Source of the DNA: Eubacteriales bacterium
Lineage (GTDB): Bacteria > Bacillota > Clostridia > Christensenellales > Aristaeellaceae
Assembly (NCBI GenBank): GCA_028705775.1
Contig: JAQWCW010000006.1
Coordinates: forward strand, 52,060-116,059
DNA length: 64,000 bases
Direction of reading: 5' to 3'
Position 1 is the stretch's first letter; each line of letters begins with the position of its first letter. The notes below the pieces were generated by a model, which saw only the letters and a list, made by a program, of their open reading frames with translations, made no database searches and had not been told where the DNA came from. Below, piece after piece: positions 1 through 7,336 of the stretch. The position numbers and the translations under genes are program-made.

Positions 1-163
1 GCTCGTCATAAACCTTTATAAGATAAAGCAAGCCGCTGAAAAAGGCGTTTACAAGCATTTTCAGGGAAATGAAACGCTTCTTATACGCATAGCGGCAGAA
101 GGGAAGGATTGTATCCCCCGCGACAAGCGTTTTGTCAAAATCATAAAGAGCAAGCTTAATCAT
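1..163 (-). CDS. HAD-superfamily phosphatase, N-terminal fragment (runs off the window)
   Basis: Only the first 54 codons lie in the window; the rest continues past position 1. The N-terminus MIKLALYDFDKTL carries HAD motif I (DFDKT), in which the first Asp is the nucleophile and the second the general acid. The next residues (TILPFCRYAYKKRF) and the hydrophobic stretch after them resemble the HAD-IB group related to phosphoserine phosphatases (YfhB-like). The ATG is preceded at good spacing by GGAGG. It is transcribed away from the flavin reductase operon from a facing promoter. Substrate cannot be inferred from this fragment. Confidence 0.75.
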   Translation of the reverse strand, partial: MIKLALYDFDKTLVAGDTILPFCRYAYKKRFISLKMLVNAFFSGLLYLIKVYDE

Positions 164-195
164 ACAGCCTCCATACGCCGATTCTCATCGCTTAC

Positions 196-224
196 AGTAT
201 ATCCGAAAACGCGCGTTTTGCAAA
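196..224 (-). promoter_or_regulatory. Promoter of the HAD gene
   Basis: On the minus strand TTTGCA (224-219), a 17-base spacer and TATACT (201-196) form a good sigma-A type promoter about 25 bases before the HAD start region. Its -35 box shares bases 219-223 with the -35 box of the promoter that faces the other way. Confidence 0.6.
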
Positions 225-246
225 TCCACCGAAGATTTGCTATACT
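218..246 (+). promoter_or_regulatory. Promoter of the flavin reductase-fumarase operon
   Basis: TTGCAA (218-223), 17-base spacer, TATACT (241-246). The start site should fall near 253, leaving a short leader to the TTG start at 282. The 14-base perfect palindrome AAAACGCGCGTTTT (206-219) touches the -35 box and is a candidate operator for both divergent promoters. Confidence 0.65.
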
Positions 247-281
247 GTGCGTAATAAATACGGAAGAAGGAGGCGGGGCAG

Positions 282-881
282 TTGGAATTTCGGCATTTCG
301 GAAAATGCTCAATGCTCTCGCCCGTTCCGGTAGCCATGGTAACAAGCGTGGACTCCGCCGGAAAACCCAATATATTCACGGCAGCGTGGTGCGGAACGGT
401 ATGCACAAAGCCGCCGATGATAACCCTTGGAATAAAGCCCGAGCGATACAGCCACGGGCTTATAAAGCAAAGCGGCGAGTGCGTGCTGAACATGACGAGC
501 GCATCGCTCGTTCGCGCTGCCGACTACTGCGGAGTAAAGAGCGGCCGCGACACGGACAAGTTTGCAGATATGCGCCTCACCCCGATAAAAACCTGCGTTT
601 CCGCCCCCGCGATAGCGGAAAGCCCGCTGAATATTCCCTGCCGCGTTAAGGAAATAATTCCGCTCGGCTCGCACGATATGTTTATCCTTGAGGTCATGGA
701 TGTTGCGCTTTCCGAAAGCCTGTTTTCCGGAGAAGCGCCCGATTTGGGAAAAGCGAATCTGGTAAGCTTCGCGCACGGCGAGTATTACCTTACCGGCGAA
801 AAGCTCGGCTTCTTCGGCTTTTCCGTCGCTTCAAAGGAAGTTCTGAGGCGCAGAATGCCAAAGCGGGGAGGCGGCAAATAA
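282..881 (+). CDS. Flavin reductase family protein (flavoredoxin-like split-barrel)
   Basis: A 199-residue protein with the fold signature of the flavin reductase/flavoredoxin family: early SPVPVAMVTS, then KPNIFTAAWCGTVCTKPPM and ITLGIKP, typical of FMN-binding split-barrel proteins in anaerobes. These bind FMN and pass electrons between NAD(P)H or ferredoxin and an acceptor; the partner here is unknown. The TTG start is chosen because AAGGAGG lies at 266-272. It is the first gene of an operon, and its stop overlaps the ATG of the next gene (TAATG). The family is clear; the physiological acceptor is not. Confidence 0.8.
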   Translation: MEFRHFGKCSMLSPVPVAMVTSVDSAGKPNIFTAAWCGTVCTKPPMITLGIKPERYSHGLIKQSGECVLNMTSASLVRAADYCGVKSGRDTDKFADMRLTPIKTCVSAPAIAESPLNIPCRVKEIIPLGSHDMFILEVMDVALSESLFSGEAPDLGKANLVSFAHGEYYLTGEKLGFFGFSVASKEVLRRRMPKRGGGK

Positions 882-1549
882 TGTATTTATTATTCGATAC
901 GCCCTTTGCCCAGCATTTTGACAGCAGGCAGTTCACGCTTGAGGCGCAGGAGCGAATCAGCGCCTTCCTGATTAGGCACGGCTTTGACGGCGTAAAGCTG
1001 GACGGCTTTCTGACGCGATACGCCAATCTGCTCAACAAGGAGCAGCTTAGCGTGACGGGCGGAACAACCTCCTTTGCAAGAGCGCAGCTCAGGCGCGTTT
1101 TGATTCCGACCGTATGCCTTTACAGGCAGCTTCAGAAGGAGGAATTCACCGAGGAGCAGGCGCTGACCCTGACCGTCGGCTTCCTCCGCGATTACGTTTA
1201 CGCAAGGGCAATCAAGTTGCAAAACCAGATGACGCACTATGTGGTAAGGCGCAGGAAGAAGAAATACTATCTGCAAACGCTGCTTCCGCAGCTTACAAAA
1301 GCGCCGTTTCTGCTCGAAATTGTACGCCACACGCGCGGCGAGCTGACGTTCAAAATAAGGCACTGCTTTTACAAGGAAGCGCTTGAGCGGCTTGGCGCGC
1401 CCGAGCTTCTGCCCTATTTCTGCGAGCTTAACAAGGTTTACTATGACGCCTGCTATTACAAAACGCGCTTCTCGCTTAAAAACGAGCAGCTCAAGAGCGA
1501 CCGCCCCTGCGTGTTCTCCTTCAGGCAGAGGCAGACGGGAGGATTATGA
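881..1549 (+). CDS. L-2-amino-thiazoline-4-carboxylate (ATC) hydrolase-like protein
   Basis: A 222-residue soluble protein. The central and C-terminal pattern (ARAQLRRVLIPTV, FKIRHCFYKEALERLG, PELLPYFCELNKVYYD, then RPCVFSFRQ) resembles the ATC hydrolase-like family common in Clostridia, where the conserved Cys residues and the final C-x-F-x-F element recur. The canonical Asp after PxFC is replaced here by Asn (CELN), so activity on ATC should not be assumed. Members are usually annotated only by family. It sits between a flavin reductase and a fumarase with overlapping stop/start junctions, so it is translationally coupled to both. Confidence 0.5.
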   Translation: MYLLFDTPFAQHFDSRQFTLEAQERISAFLIRHGFDGVKLDGFLTRYANLLNKEQLSVTGGTTSFARAQLRRVLIPTVCLYRQLQKEEFTEEQALTLTVGFLRDYVYARAIKLQNQMTHYVVRRRKKKYYLQTLLPQLTKAPFLLEIVRHTRGELTFKIRHCFYKEALERLGAPELLPYFCELNKVYYDACYYKTRFSLKNEQLKSDRPCVFSFRQRQTGGL

Positions 1550-2391
1550 TGAGGGAAATACCTGTCAGCGCAATTTCCGACGCGCTCTGCGAAATGTGCG
1601 TTTCGATTAACCACAGGCTTTCTCCGGATATGGAAAAGCTTATCTATTCGGCGCGGGAAGCCGAGGAATCCCCGATAGGCAGAATGGTTCTCGGCAAGCT
1701 CTGCGAAAACCTTGAAACGGCGCGGGAGGAAACGATTCCGATTTGTCAGGATACCGGAATGGCAGTCGTTTTTCTCGATGTCGGGCAGGACGTGCATTTT
1801 ACGGGCGGGAGCATTGAGGACGCGGTAAACGAGGGCGTAAGGCGCGGCTACAGGGACGGCTATCTGCGCAAATCGGTAGTAGGCGACCCGCTTGAGCGCA
1901 AAAACACAGGCGACAATACGCCCGCTGTTATCCATTATCAGATTGTAAAAGGCGACAAGGTGAGGATTACGCTTGCGCCCAAGGGCTTCGGAAGCGAGAA
2001 TATGTCGAAGGTTTTCATGCTCAAGCCTGCGCAGGGCATTGACGGCGTCAAGGACGCCGTTATAAGCGCGATTCGCGACGCGGGCCCGAACGCCTGCCCT
2101 CCGATGTACGTCGGGGTCGGCATAGGCGGGGATTTTGAAAAATGCGCGCTGATGGCAAAGCGGGCGCTTACAAGGAGTTCAGACAGCCTTCCCGCAAACG
2201 AAAAAACCGCGGAGCTTGAAAAAGAGCTGCTCGGCGAGGCAAACGCGCTCGGAATCGGCCCTGCGGGGCTTGGCGGGCGCGTGACTGTGCTTAAAATCAA
2301 TATCGAAACCTACCCAACGCACATAGCCGGTCTGCCCGTGGCAGTCAACATCTGCTGCCATGTGAACCGCCATATCGGGAGGGAGATTTGA
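1549..2391 (+). CDS. Class I fumarate hydratase, alpha subunit
   Basis: The 280-residue protein matches the N-terminal half of iron-sulfur (class I) fumarases and L-tartrate dehydratases, which interconvert fumarate and malate with an oxygen-sensitive [4Fe-4S] cluster. The three expected cluster cysteines are visible in PICQDTG, GPNACPP and GGDFEKC, together with KGFGSENMS. ATG 1549 is preferred to ATG 1546 because GGGAGG (1537-1542) is correctly spaced only from it; the upstream stop overlaps by one base. The beta subunit follows with a one-base overlap, so the two-subunit enzyme is complete. Tartrate dehydratase is the main alternative. Confidence 0.9.
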   Translation: MREIPVSAISDALCEMCVSINHRLSPDMEKLIYSAREAEESPIGRMVLGKLCENLETAREETIPICQDTGMAVVFLDVGQDVHFTGGSIEDAVNEGVRRGYRDGYLRKSVVGDPLERKNTGDNTPAVIHYQIVKGDKVRITLAPKGFGSENMSKVFMLKPAQGIDGVKDAVISAIRDAGPNACPPMYVGVGIGGDFEKCALMAKRALTRSSDSLPANEKTAELEKELLGEANALGIGPAGLGGRVTVLKINIETYPTHIAGLPVAVNICCHVNRHIGREI

Positions 2392-2945
2392 TGGAAAAAT
2401 ACATCAGCGCTCCGCTTACGGAGGAATGCGCAAAAACGCTCCGCGCGGGAGACATGGTATATATTTCTGGCGTGGTATATTCCGCGCGCGACGCGGCGCA
2501 CGAGAGAATGTCCAAGGCGCTTGACGAGGGAAAGCCCCTGCCCTTTGACATATCGGGCAGTATAATCTACTATCTCGGCCCGTCCCCCGCTCGCCCGGGG
2601 CGCGTAATCGGCTCGGCAGGCCCGACGACCGCGAGCAGAATGGACAAGTACACTCCGCGCCTTATAGACATGGGGCTTATCGGAATGATTGGCAAGGGCA
2701 AGCGCACCAAGGAGGTCAAGGACGCGATAAAGCGGCGCGGCGCAGTATACTTCGCGGCGATAGGCGGCGCGGGCGCGCTGCTTTCCAAATGCATTACCGC
2801 CGCCGAAACGATAGCCTACGAGGATTTGGGTACGGAGGCGATAAGAAAGCTGACCGTCAAGGATTTGCCCGTTATCGTTCTTATTGACTCAGACGGGACG
2901 GATTTATACGAAACAGAGCCGCCGAAATATGCGAAAAAGCCCTGA
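2391..2945 (+). CDS. Class I fumarate hydratase, beta subunit
   Basis: 184 residues corresponding to the C-terminal domain of class I fumarases: RAGDMVYISGVVYSARDAAHER, DISGSIIYYLGPSPARPG, GSAGPTTASRMDKYTP and IGKGKRT are family hallmarks involved in substrate binding. The ATG at 2391 is favoured over the in-frame TTG at 2388 because GGAGGGAG ends seven bases upstream. With the alpha subunit it should form the active hydratase. The enzyme fits a reductive or incomplete TCA branch of an anaerobe. It is the last gene of the operon and is followed by a hairpin terminator. Confidence 0.9.
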   Translation: MEKYISAPLTEECAKTLRAGDMVYISGVVYSARDAAHERMSKALDEGKPLPFDISGSIIYYLGPSPARPGRVIGSAGPTTASRMDKYTPRLIDMGLIGMIGKGKRTKEVKDAIKRRGAVYFAAIGGAGALLSKCITAAETIAYEDLGTEAIRKLTVKDLPVIVLIDSDGTDLYETEPPKYAKKP

Positions 2946-3015
2946 CGCCGTATAGCAAAGCCGCCGTATAAAAATACAGCGGAACGATTGCGGTTAAGCC
3001 GTAAGAATAGTATAA

Positions 3016-3063
3016 TGCGCTCATGAAGCAAAAGCACAAAGCCGCTTCTAGAGCGCATTTTTT
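3016..3063 (+). terminator. Intrinsic terminator of the fumarase operon
   Basis: TGCGCTC (3016-3022) pairs with GAGCGCA (3051-3057), extended inward by GAAGC with GCTTC past a 2-base mismatch, and is followed by six T (3058-3063). A promoter-like TTGCGG-N17-TATAAT (2988-3016) abuts the hairpin but would start transcription inside it, so it is probably fortuitous. Confidence 0.65.
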
Positions 3064-3105
3064 CGCAGAATTCATTTCAAAATTCAAATCAGTTAAGGAT
3101 GCAGA

Positions 3106-3180
3106 ATGAAAAGAAAATACTTGATTATCGGGCTGTGCATTTTAATTCTTCTGGTTCTGATGCCGAAGATAGCCCGCTGA
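3106..3180 (+). CDS. Possible 24-residue hydrophobic peptide
   Basis: ATG to TGA gives a basic N-terminus (MKRKY) followed by one strongly hydrophobic segment (LIIGLCILILLVLM) and a KIAR end, the layout of a single-span small membrane peptide. AAGGA lies about seven bases upstream. It sits downstream of the fumarase terminator in the 249-base gap between convergent genes. There is no homology that I can recognise and a chance ORF cannot be excluded. The rest of the gap holds only the terminator. Confidence 0.3.
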   Translation: MKRKYLIIGLCILILLVLMPKIAR

Positions 3181-3194
3181 CAAGCTTTGGCGCT

Positions 3195-3800
3195 TTACAT
3201 TTCCGATTGCTTTGCGCCTGAGCATTCGATTACCCAGAAGCCCTTATGGTTGTCAATTTTCTCTGCCGTTTCGTAAAGCTCCTTCAGGTAACGCAGGGCG
3301 CTCTCCGCTCCCTGCTGCTTCCTGATTACGATATACAGTTTGCCTTTGTCCGCAAGATGCTCCCTCGCCTCGGAAAAAAAGCGATATACAACCTGCTTGC
3401 CCGCGCGGATAGGCGGGTTTGTTATAATGAACTGAAACAGCCTGTCCTCAAGCGCCGAATAGCCGTCGCTTGAAATTACCTCCGCGCAAAGCTTGTTAAG
3501 GGCGAGATTCTCGCGCGAAAGCTCAAGCGCGCGCTCGTTAACGTCCGTCATCACAAGCTCGATTTCGGGGTATTTTTTCTTGAGTATAAGCCCGACCGCG
3601 CCCCAGCCGCAGCCCAAATCAAGCGCCGCGCCGAAAATCGGCGGGAGCGCATTGAGCAGCGTTTCGCTTCCCTCGTCAAGCTCGCCTTTTGAAAAAACGC
3701 CGTTATCCGTATACGCCTTTACCGAAACGCCGAGGCAGCCGATTTCGGCAAGCCGCTTGTCGCTTGCGCAGTCCGGAGTATCAAAATACTGCTTAGCCAT
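3195..3800 (-). CDS. RsmC/YbxB-like class I SAM-dependent methyltransferase
   Basis: 201 residues with a Rossmann methyltransferase core: ALDLGCGWGAVGL (motif I, SAM binding), VMTDVNERAL (motif II) and the N-methyltransferase motif ITNPPIRAGK. The last, with the preceding DxxxFxxI context, is typical of the small-subunit rRNA guanine-N2 methyltransferase RsmC and its Gram-positive relative YbxB. The longer open frame upstream is rejected; the start at 3800 has GGAGGG eight bases away. It overlaps the 3' end of rsuA by eight bases, pairing two ribosomal RNA modification enzymes. The exact target base is inferred, not seen. Confidence 0.82.
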   Translation of the reverse strand: MAKQYFDTPDCASDKRLAEIGCLGVSVKAYTDNGVFSKGELDEGSETLLNALPPIFGAALDLGCGWGAVGLILKKKYPEIELVMTDVNERALELSRENLALNKLCAEVISSDGYSALEDRLFQFIITNPPIRAGKQVVYRFFSEAREHLADKGKLYIVIRKQQGAESALRYLKELYETAEKIDNHKGFWVIECSGAKQSEM

Positions 3801-4521
3801 TCGCGCCCTCCGAATCCGCATAAATTGCGTCGATTTCGCCTGTGGTAAGCTCGCGCCACTCGCCCTCCGAAAGAGATTCGTCCAGAGCAAGCGAGCCGAA
3901 GGTAAGCCGTTTAAGCTCCGTTACAGGGCAGCCGCAGACCTCAAGCATACGCTTGACCTGGTGGAATTTGCCCTCGCGGAGCGAAAGGCGGCAGAGGCTT
4001 TCCGAATCGGTGGCGGACAGGATTTCAAGCCTTGCGGGCAGGCATTTCATATCGTCGATGACAAGCCCCTCGGCAATCGCCCTTTCGCTCTCCTGCGTAA
4101 GCCGACCCGCGCACCTTGCCTCATAGGTTTTCCAGACGTGGCGCTTGGGCGATAAAAGCCTGTGCGAAAGCTCGCCGTCCGTCGTAAACAGCAGAAGCCC
4201 CGTTGTGTCCTTGTCAAGCCGCCCGACAGGCATACAGGAAAGGGACGAATACACGTTTGGCAGCAAATCCATGACCGTCGGCTGATTTTTATCCCTCGCG
4301 GCAGTAAGCACGCCGGAGGGCTTATTGAGCATAACATGGCGGGTAAAACGCGAATCCAATATCGCTCCGTCAAGCGCGATTTCGGCGCTTTCGTCAAGCT
4401 TTTCACCCGCGTCAAGAGCCGCGCGCCCGTTTACGGTAACGCGCCCCTGACGGATTATGCGGGTAACGTCCGAGCGCGAGCCGACTGACAGCGCGGAAAG
4501 CAGCTTATCAAGCCTTACCAT
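3793..4521 (-). CDS. rsuA: RsuA-family ribosomal small-subunit pseudouridine synthase
   Basis: 242 residues with an N-terminal S4 RNA-binding domain (VRLDKLLSALSVGSRSDV to about residue 50) and the pseudouridine synthase domain with catalytic motif VGRLDKDTTGLLL, where the Asp attacks uridine. FHQVKRMLEVCG is the conserved C-terminal signature of the RsuA/RluB/E/F group. RsuA makes pseudouridine at E. coli 16S position 516; relatives act on 23S, so specificity is probable but not proven. The start at 4521 lies inside the last codons of the membrane protein gene (7-base overlap), suggesting coupled translation. Confidence 0.85.
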   Translation of the reverse strand: MVRLDKLLSALSVGSRSDVTRIIRQGRVTVNGRAALDAGEKLDESAEIALDGAILDSRFTRHVMLNKPSGVLTAARDKNQPTVMDLLPNVYSSLSCMPVGRLDKDTTGLLLFTTDGELSHRLLSPKRHVWKTYEARCAGRLTQESERAIAEGLVIDDMKCLPARLEILSATDSESLCRLSLREGKFHQVKRMLEVCGCPVTELKRLTFGSLALDESLSEGEWRELTTGEIDAIYADSEGANG

Positions 4522-5369
4522 AGTTTCTGATAAAGGTATCTTTCGGCAGAGAGCGGAAGGGCGCAGAGCGGAATGAAGGCAAGCACGGCAACCACCCATG
4601 AGCCGCCGAGCAGAATTATTCCGTAAGCCGCCGCCGCCATAACCGCATAGAGCGGGAAGCACTCGATGAAATAAAGCAGCATACGCGCCTTCTTGCCCTT
4701 CGTTTTGCGCGCGCCGACGCGCCATGCGGCTGATACGGACGCGCCCGACTGCAGCTCCATCGCGTAGGACGAATGAACGGAAAGCCGCCACAAAAGGAGC
4801 GCAAACCAAAGCGCCGTAAACGAGCCTAAAACGATTACAACCCATTTAAGCAGACCCTTGAACATTTCAACCATTGTTGAGCCGAAGGGCTTCAGATAAT
4901 TAAGCATCGTGTTATAGTTCATGTTCATTACTTCGTTTACGAGAAGCACGCAGATGAAAAGCACGAGCGGCAAAAGCAAAAGCACGGGCAGAAGCCTCAA
5001 AAAGCGGTAAAGCGATTCGGGAAGCGACTGGAAATAGTTCGCGAACATATGCTTTGCGGGATTATCATTCCTTCCGGAGGTTGATATTCCGTGAGAAAGG
5101 GGATACCAGATGAGTATCAGAAGCGGAAGGGAAGCAAGCATCGGAATGCAGCCCGGCGCGATTGAGATGATAAAGGAATTGATTCTTGATATATCCTTGC
5201 TCGCTATCGCGGCAATCAATTCCGTCTGAAAGCCGCTTATCGTAAGCAGCACAGGCAGAAGCGAGAGCGCGAGCGCAAGCTGCGAAAGGAACTGCGCCAG
5301 CAGCGACTGCAAATACACGTTCTTGCGCGGCGGTATGCGCAGGGAGTTATCGGCTTGCGAATTTGACAT
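4515..5369 (-). CDS. Polytopic membrane protein of unknown function (DUF975-like?)
   Basis: 284 residues with about six hydrophobic segments: roughly 22-45, 68-90, 120-147, 172-195, 231-252 and 255-275. The C-terminal pattern, a basic GARKTKGKKARML followed by a hydrophobic hairpin and a PLSAERYLYQKLW end, resembles DUF975-type proteins, but I do not recognise it securely. AAGGAGA precedes the ATG. It lies between aroK (44-base gap) and rsuA (7-base overlap), so it is probably expressed with the aromatic operon without an obvious role in it. No catalytic motif is visible. Confidence 0.7.
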   Translation of the reverse strand: MSNSQADNSLRIPPRKNVYLQSLLAQFLSQLALALSLLPVLLTISGFQTELIAAIASKDISRINSFIISIAPGCIPMLASLPLLILIWYPLSHGISTSGRNDNPAKHMFANYFQSLPESLYRFLRLLPVLLLLPLVLFICVLLVNEVMNMNYNTMLNYLKPFGSTMVEMFKGLLKWVVIVLGSFTALWFALLLWRLSVHSSYAMELQSGASVSAAWRVGARKTKGKKARMLLYFIECFPLYAVMAAAAYGIILLGGSWVVAVLAFIPLCALPLSAERYLYQKLW

Positions 5370-5413
5370 TCTGTTTCTCCTTTATAGCCGCTGACTGCGG
5401 CGGTTCTCAGGCG

Positions 5414-5926
5414 TTACTGCATTGCTTTCCCAAGCAGTTCGGAAAGCTGATCCATTCCGTTATAAAAGCCCTGCCCGTTATCAAAAACATAGTCCGCAAC
5501 GGATTTATAGCGCGGATAGCGCTCGTTGTATAGCTCGACAACCTTTTCCTTGCCGCCTGCCTGAAGCATCGGGCGCCTATCAAGCTTTATATCGGACAGA
5601 ATCTGCTCAAGCGGTCTGTCAATGAACACGATTACGCCCATATTGCGCATGAGATTGACGTTCTCGTCGCGCATTGCCGTTCCGCCGCCCGTCGAAATAA
5701 CGCTCGGCTCAAAGCCGCACATGGACATGAGCGCCTCTGTTTCAAGCTTTCTGAATTCAGCCTCGCCCTTTTGACGGAAAACCTCGTTTACAGACATTCC
5801 CTCGAAGCTTTCGATATACTGGTCAAGGTCGATATACGGCAGATGAAGCCTCTGCGCCACGCGCCTGCCGAGGCTTGATTTTCCGCTGCCCGGCATACCT
5901 ATCAGAAAAACGTGCTGGCAGTACAT
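5414..5926 (-). CDS. aroK: Shikimate kinase
   Basis: 170 residues, normal for the family. It phosphorylates shikimate with ATP to shikimate 3-phosphate, the fifth step toward chorismate. Visible are the P-loop GMPGSGKS, the shikimate-binding IDLDQYIE and FRKLETEAL, the STGGGT loop and the lid region DRRPML. ATG 5926 is preferred to ATG 5932 because GGAGG lies only a base or two from the latter. It follows chorismate mutase by 12 bases as the last recognisable pathway gene of the operon. Confidence 0.93.
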   Translation of the reverse strand: MYCQHVFLIGMPGSGKSSLGRRVAQRLHLPYIDLDQYIESFEGMSVNEVFRQKGEAEFRKLETEALMSMCGFEPSVISTGGGTAMRDENVNLMRNMGVIVFIDRPLEQILSDIKLDRRPMLQAGGKEKVVELYNERYPRYKSVADYVFDNGQGFYNGMDQLSELLGKAMQ

Positions 5927-5938
5927 TTCCATTCCTCC

Positions 5939-6241
5939 TCAGGCATGATTTTCGGGCGCGGATTCTTTCCGCTCGTCAAGCATTTTCTGCTGTTCCGCCC
6001 TTGAAAGCGCCATTACCGCCTTGAAAAACTCGGCGGCATAGGGGCGCTGCCATTCCTCGCGGCAGGCGTCCGCGCGCTTTTTCAGGATTTCGCTCTCGCG
6101 GGCGGCGTTCAGCACGGGCAGATTGGCTTTCATTTTAAACGAAGCGACATTCCTTGCAAGCTCCATCCGCTTCAGGAAAAGCGGAAGCAATTCCGAATCC
6201 ACATCATCAATTTCTCTGCGAAGCTCCTCAAGCGTTGGCAA
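5939..6241 (-). CDS. Monofunctional chorismate mutase (AroQ class)
   Basis: 100 residues, all helical in appearance, matching the AroQ-type chorismate mutase domain: LEELRREIDDVDSELLPLFLKRMELARNVASFK contains the Arg, Arg and Lys positions that bind chorismate, and AREIL-like ARESEILKK follows. It rearranges chorismate to prephenate, the substrate of the TyrA encoded upstream. The start is TTG 6241 with GGGGAG at good spacing; no ATG competes. It is not fused to prephenate dehydratase or DAHP synthase, so phenylalanine synthesis must use a dehydratase elsewhere. Confidence 0.88.
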   Translation of the reverse strand: MPTLEELRREIDDVDSELLPLFLKRMELARNVASFKMKANLPVLNAARESEILKKRADACREEWQRPYAAEFFKAVMALSRAEQQKMLDERKESAPENHA

Positions 6242-6259
6242 TGCTGTCTCCCCTTATTT

Positions 6260-7336
6260 TCATTCGTATGAGGACATTATAATATCTGCGAGCGCGAATA
6301 TCAAGGCACTTTCCAAAACAGGGACGGCGCGCGGAACTATGCATGGGTCGTGCCGGCCGCGAACCTCGATTTCTCCGTTTTCATTTCCGTCAATCGTGAC
6401 GGTTTTTTGCTTTATCGCAATCGACGGAGTCGGCTTTATTGCAGCCGAAACGGTCAGCGGCGTTCCGACGGTGATTCCGCCCAGAATTCCGCCGTTATTG
6501 TTCGTTTTGCTGCAAACGCGCCCGTTTTCCGTATACAGCGCGTCATTGCACTCGCTTCCGCGCATTTCGGCAGCCTGAAAGCCCGCGCCGAAGGCGACGC
6601 CCTTGACGGCGGGAACGGCGAAAAAAGCGCGCGAAACAAGGCTTTCAACCCCGTCGAACATCGGATCGCCCAGACCGGCGGGAAGCCCTGTCGCGGCAGT
6701 TTCGATAATCCCGCCGACAGAATCGCCGTCTTTCTTCGCGCTTCCAACCTCCGCGCGCATTTTTTCGTCAATGCCGCAGGTAAGCACGGGAAGCTCCTGC
6801 GCGCGCAGGCGGGAAAGCAGCTCGGGAGTAATTTCGCCGCTTTCAAGCCTCCTGTCCTCCGCCTTGCCGATTCTGACAATATGCGCGCCGATTTCGATTC
6901 CCTTTGCGGAAAGGAAGGGGCGCAGGATTGCGCCAATCAGCACAATCGGCGCGGTTAGCCTGCCCGAAAAATGCCCGCCGCCGCGCAAATCGTTAAATCC
7001 AGAGTAGCGCTTGAAGCCCGTAAAATCCGCGTGCCCGGGGCGCGCGAAGCTTTCCGTACGCTCGTAATCGGCGGAGCGGGTGTTGGTGTTTTCGATAATT
7101 GCGCAGAGCGGAGTCCCTGTGGTATGCCCTTTATAAACGCCGCTTATGAAGCGCGGCTCGTCCGCCTCCCTGCGCGGCGTGGAAAGCGGGGATTTTCCCG
7201 GCGCGCGGCGTGCCATTTCAGCCACAATCGCGCAAGTATCAATCTCGATTCCGCTCGGAAGGTTTTCAGCAACAAGCCCGATTCCCTCGCCGTGGCTCTC
7301 TCCGAATACGGAAAGGCGAAGTCTATTGCCCAGCAT
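6260..7336 (-). CDS. aroC: Chorismate synthase
   Basis: 358 residues. The enzyme removes phosphate from EPSP to give chorismate and needs reduced FMN. Family signatures are clear: GNRLRLSVFGESHG at the start, RARPGHAD-like FARPGHADFTG, and NDLRGGGHFSGRLTAP, followed by VGGIIE and a C-terminal RHDPCIVPRAVPV. ATG 7336 is chosen over TTG 7342 because AGGAGG (7350-7345) is eight bases from the ATG. It overlaps the end of aroA by 14 bases. The reduced-flavin need fits an anaerobic host. Confidence 0.95.
   Translation of the reverse strand: MLGNRLRLSVFGESHGEGIGLVAENLPSGIEIDTCAIVAEMARRAPGKSPLSTPRREADEPRFISGVYKGHTTGTPLCAIIENTNTRSADYERTESFARPGHADFTGFKRYSGFNDLRGGGHFSGRLTAPIVLIGAILRPFLSAKGIEIGAHIVRIGKAEDRRLESGEITPELLSRLRAQELPVLTCGIDEKMRAEVGSAKKDGDSVGGIIETAATGLPAGLGDPMFDGVESLVSRAFFAVPAVKGVAFGAGFQAAEMRGSECNDALYTENGRVCSKTNNNGGILGGITVGTPLTVSAAIKPTPSIAIKQKTVTIDGNENGEIEVRGRHDPCIVPRAVPVLESALIFALADIIMSSYE

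Noticed and set aside
2988..3016. Promoter TTGCGG-N17-TATAAT in the gap after the fumarase
   Set aside because: Its start would fall inside the fumarase terminator stem, so productive transcription is unlikely; kept only as a remark.
2881..3087. 68-codon hydrophobic minus-strand frame after the fumarase operon
   Set aside because: TTG start without ribosome site; it overlaps the end of the fumarase gene and the terminator stem.
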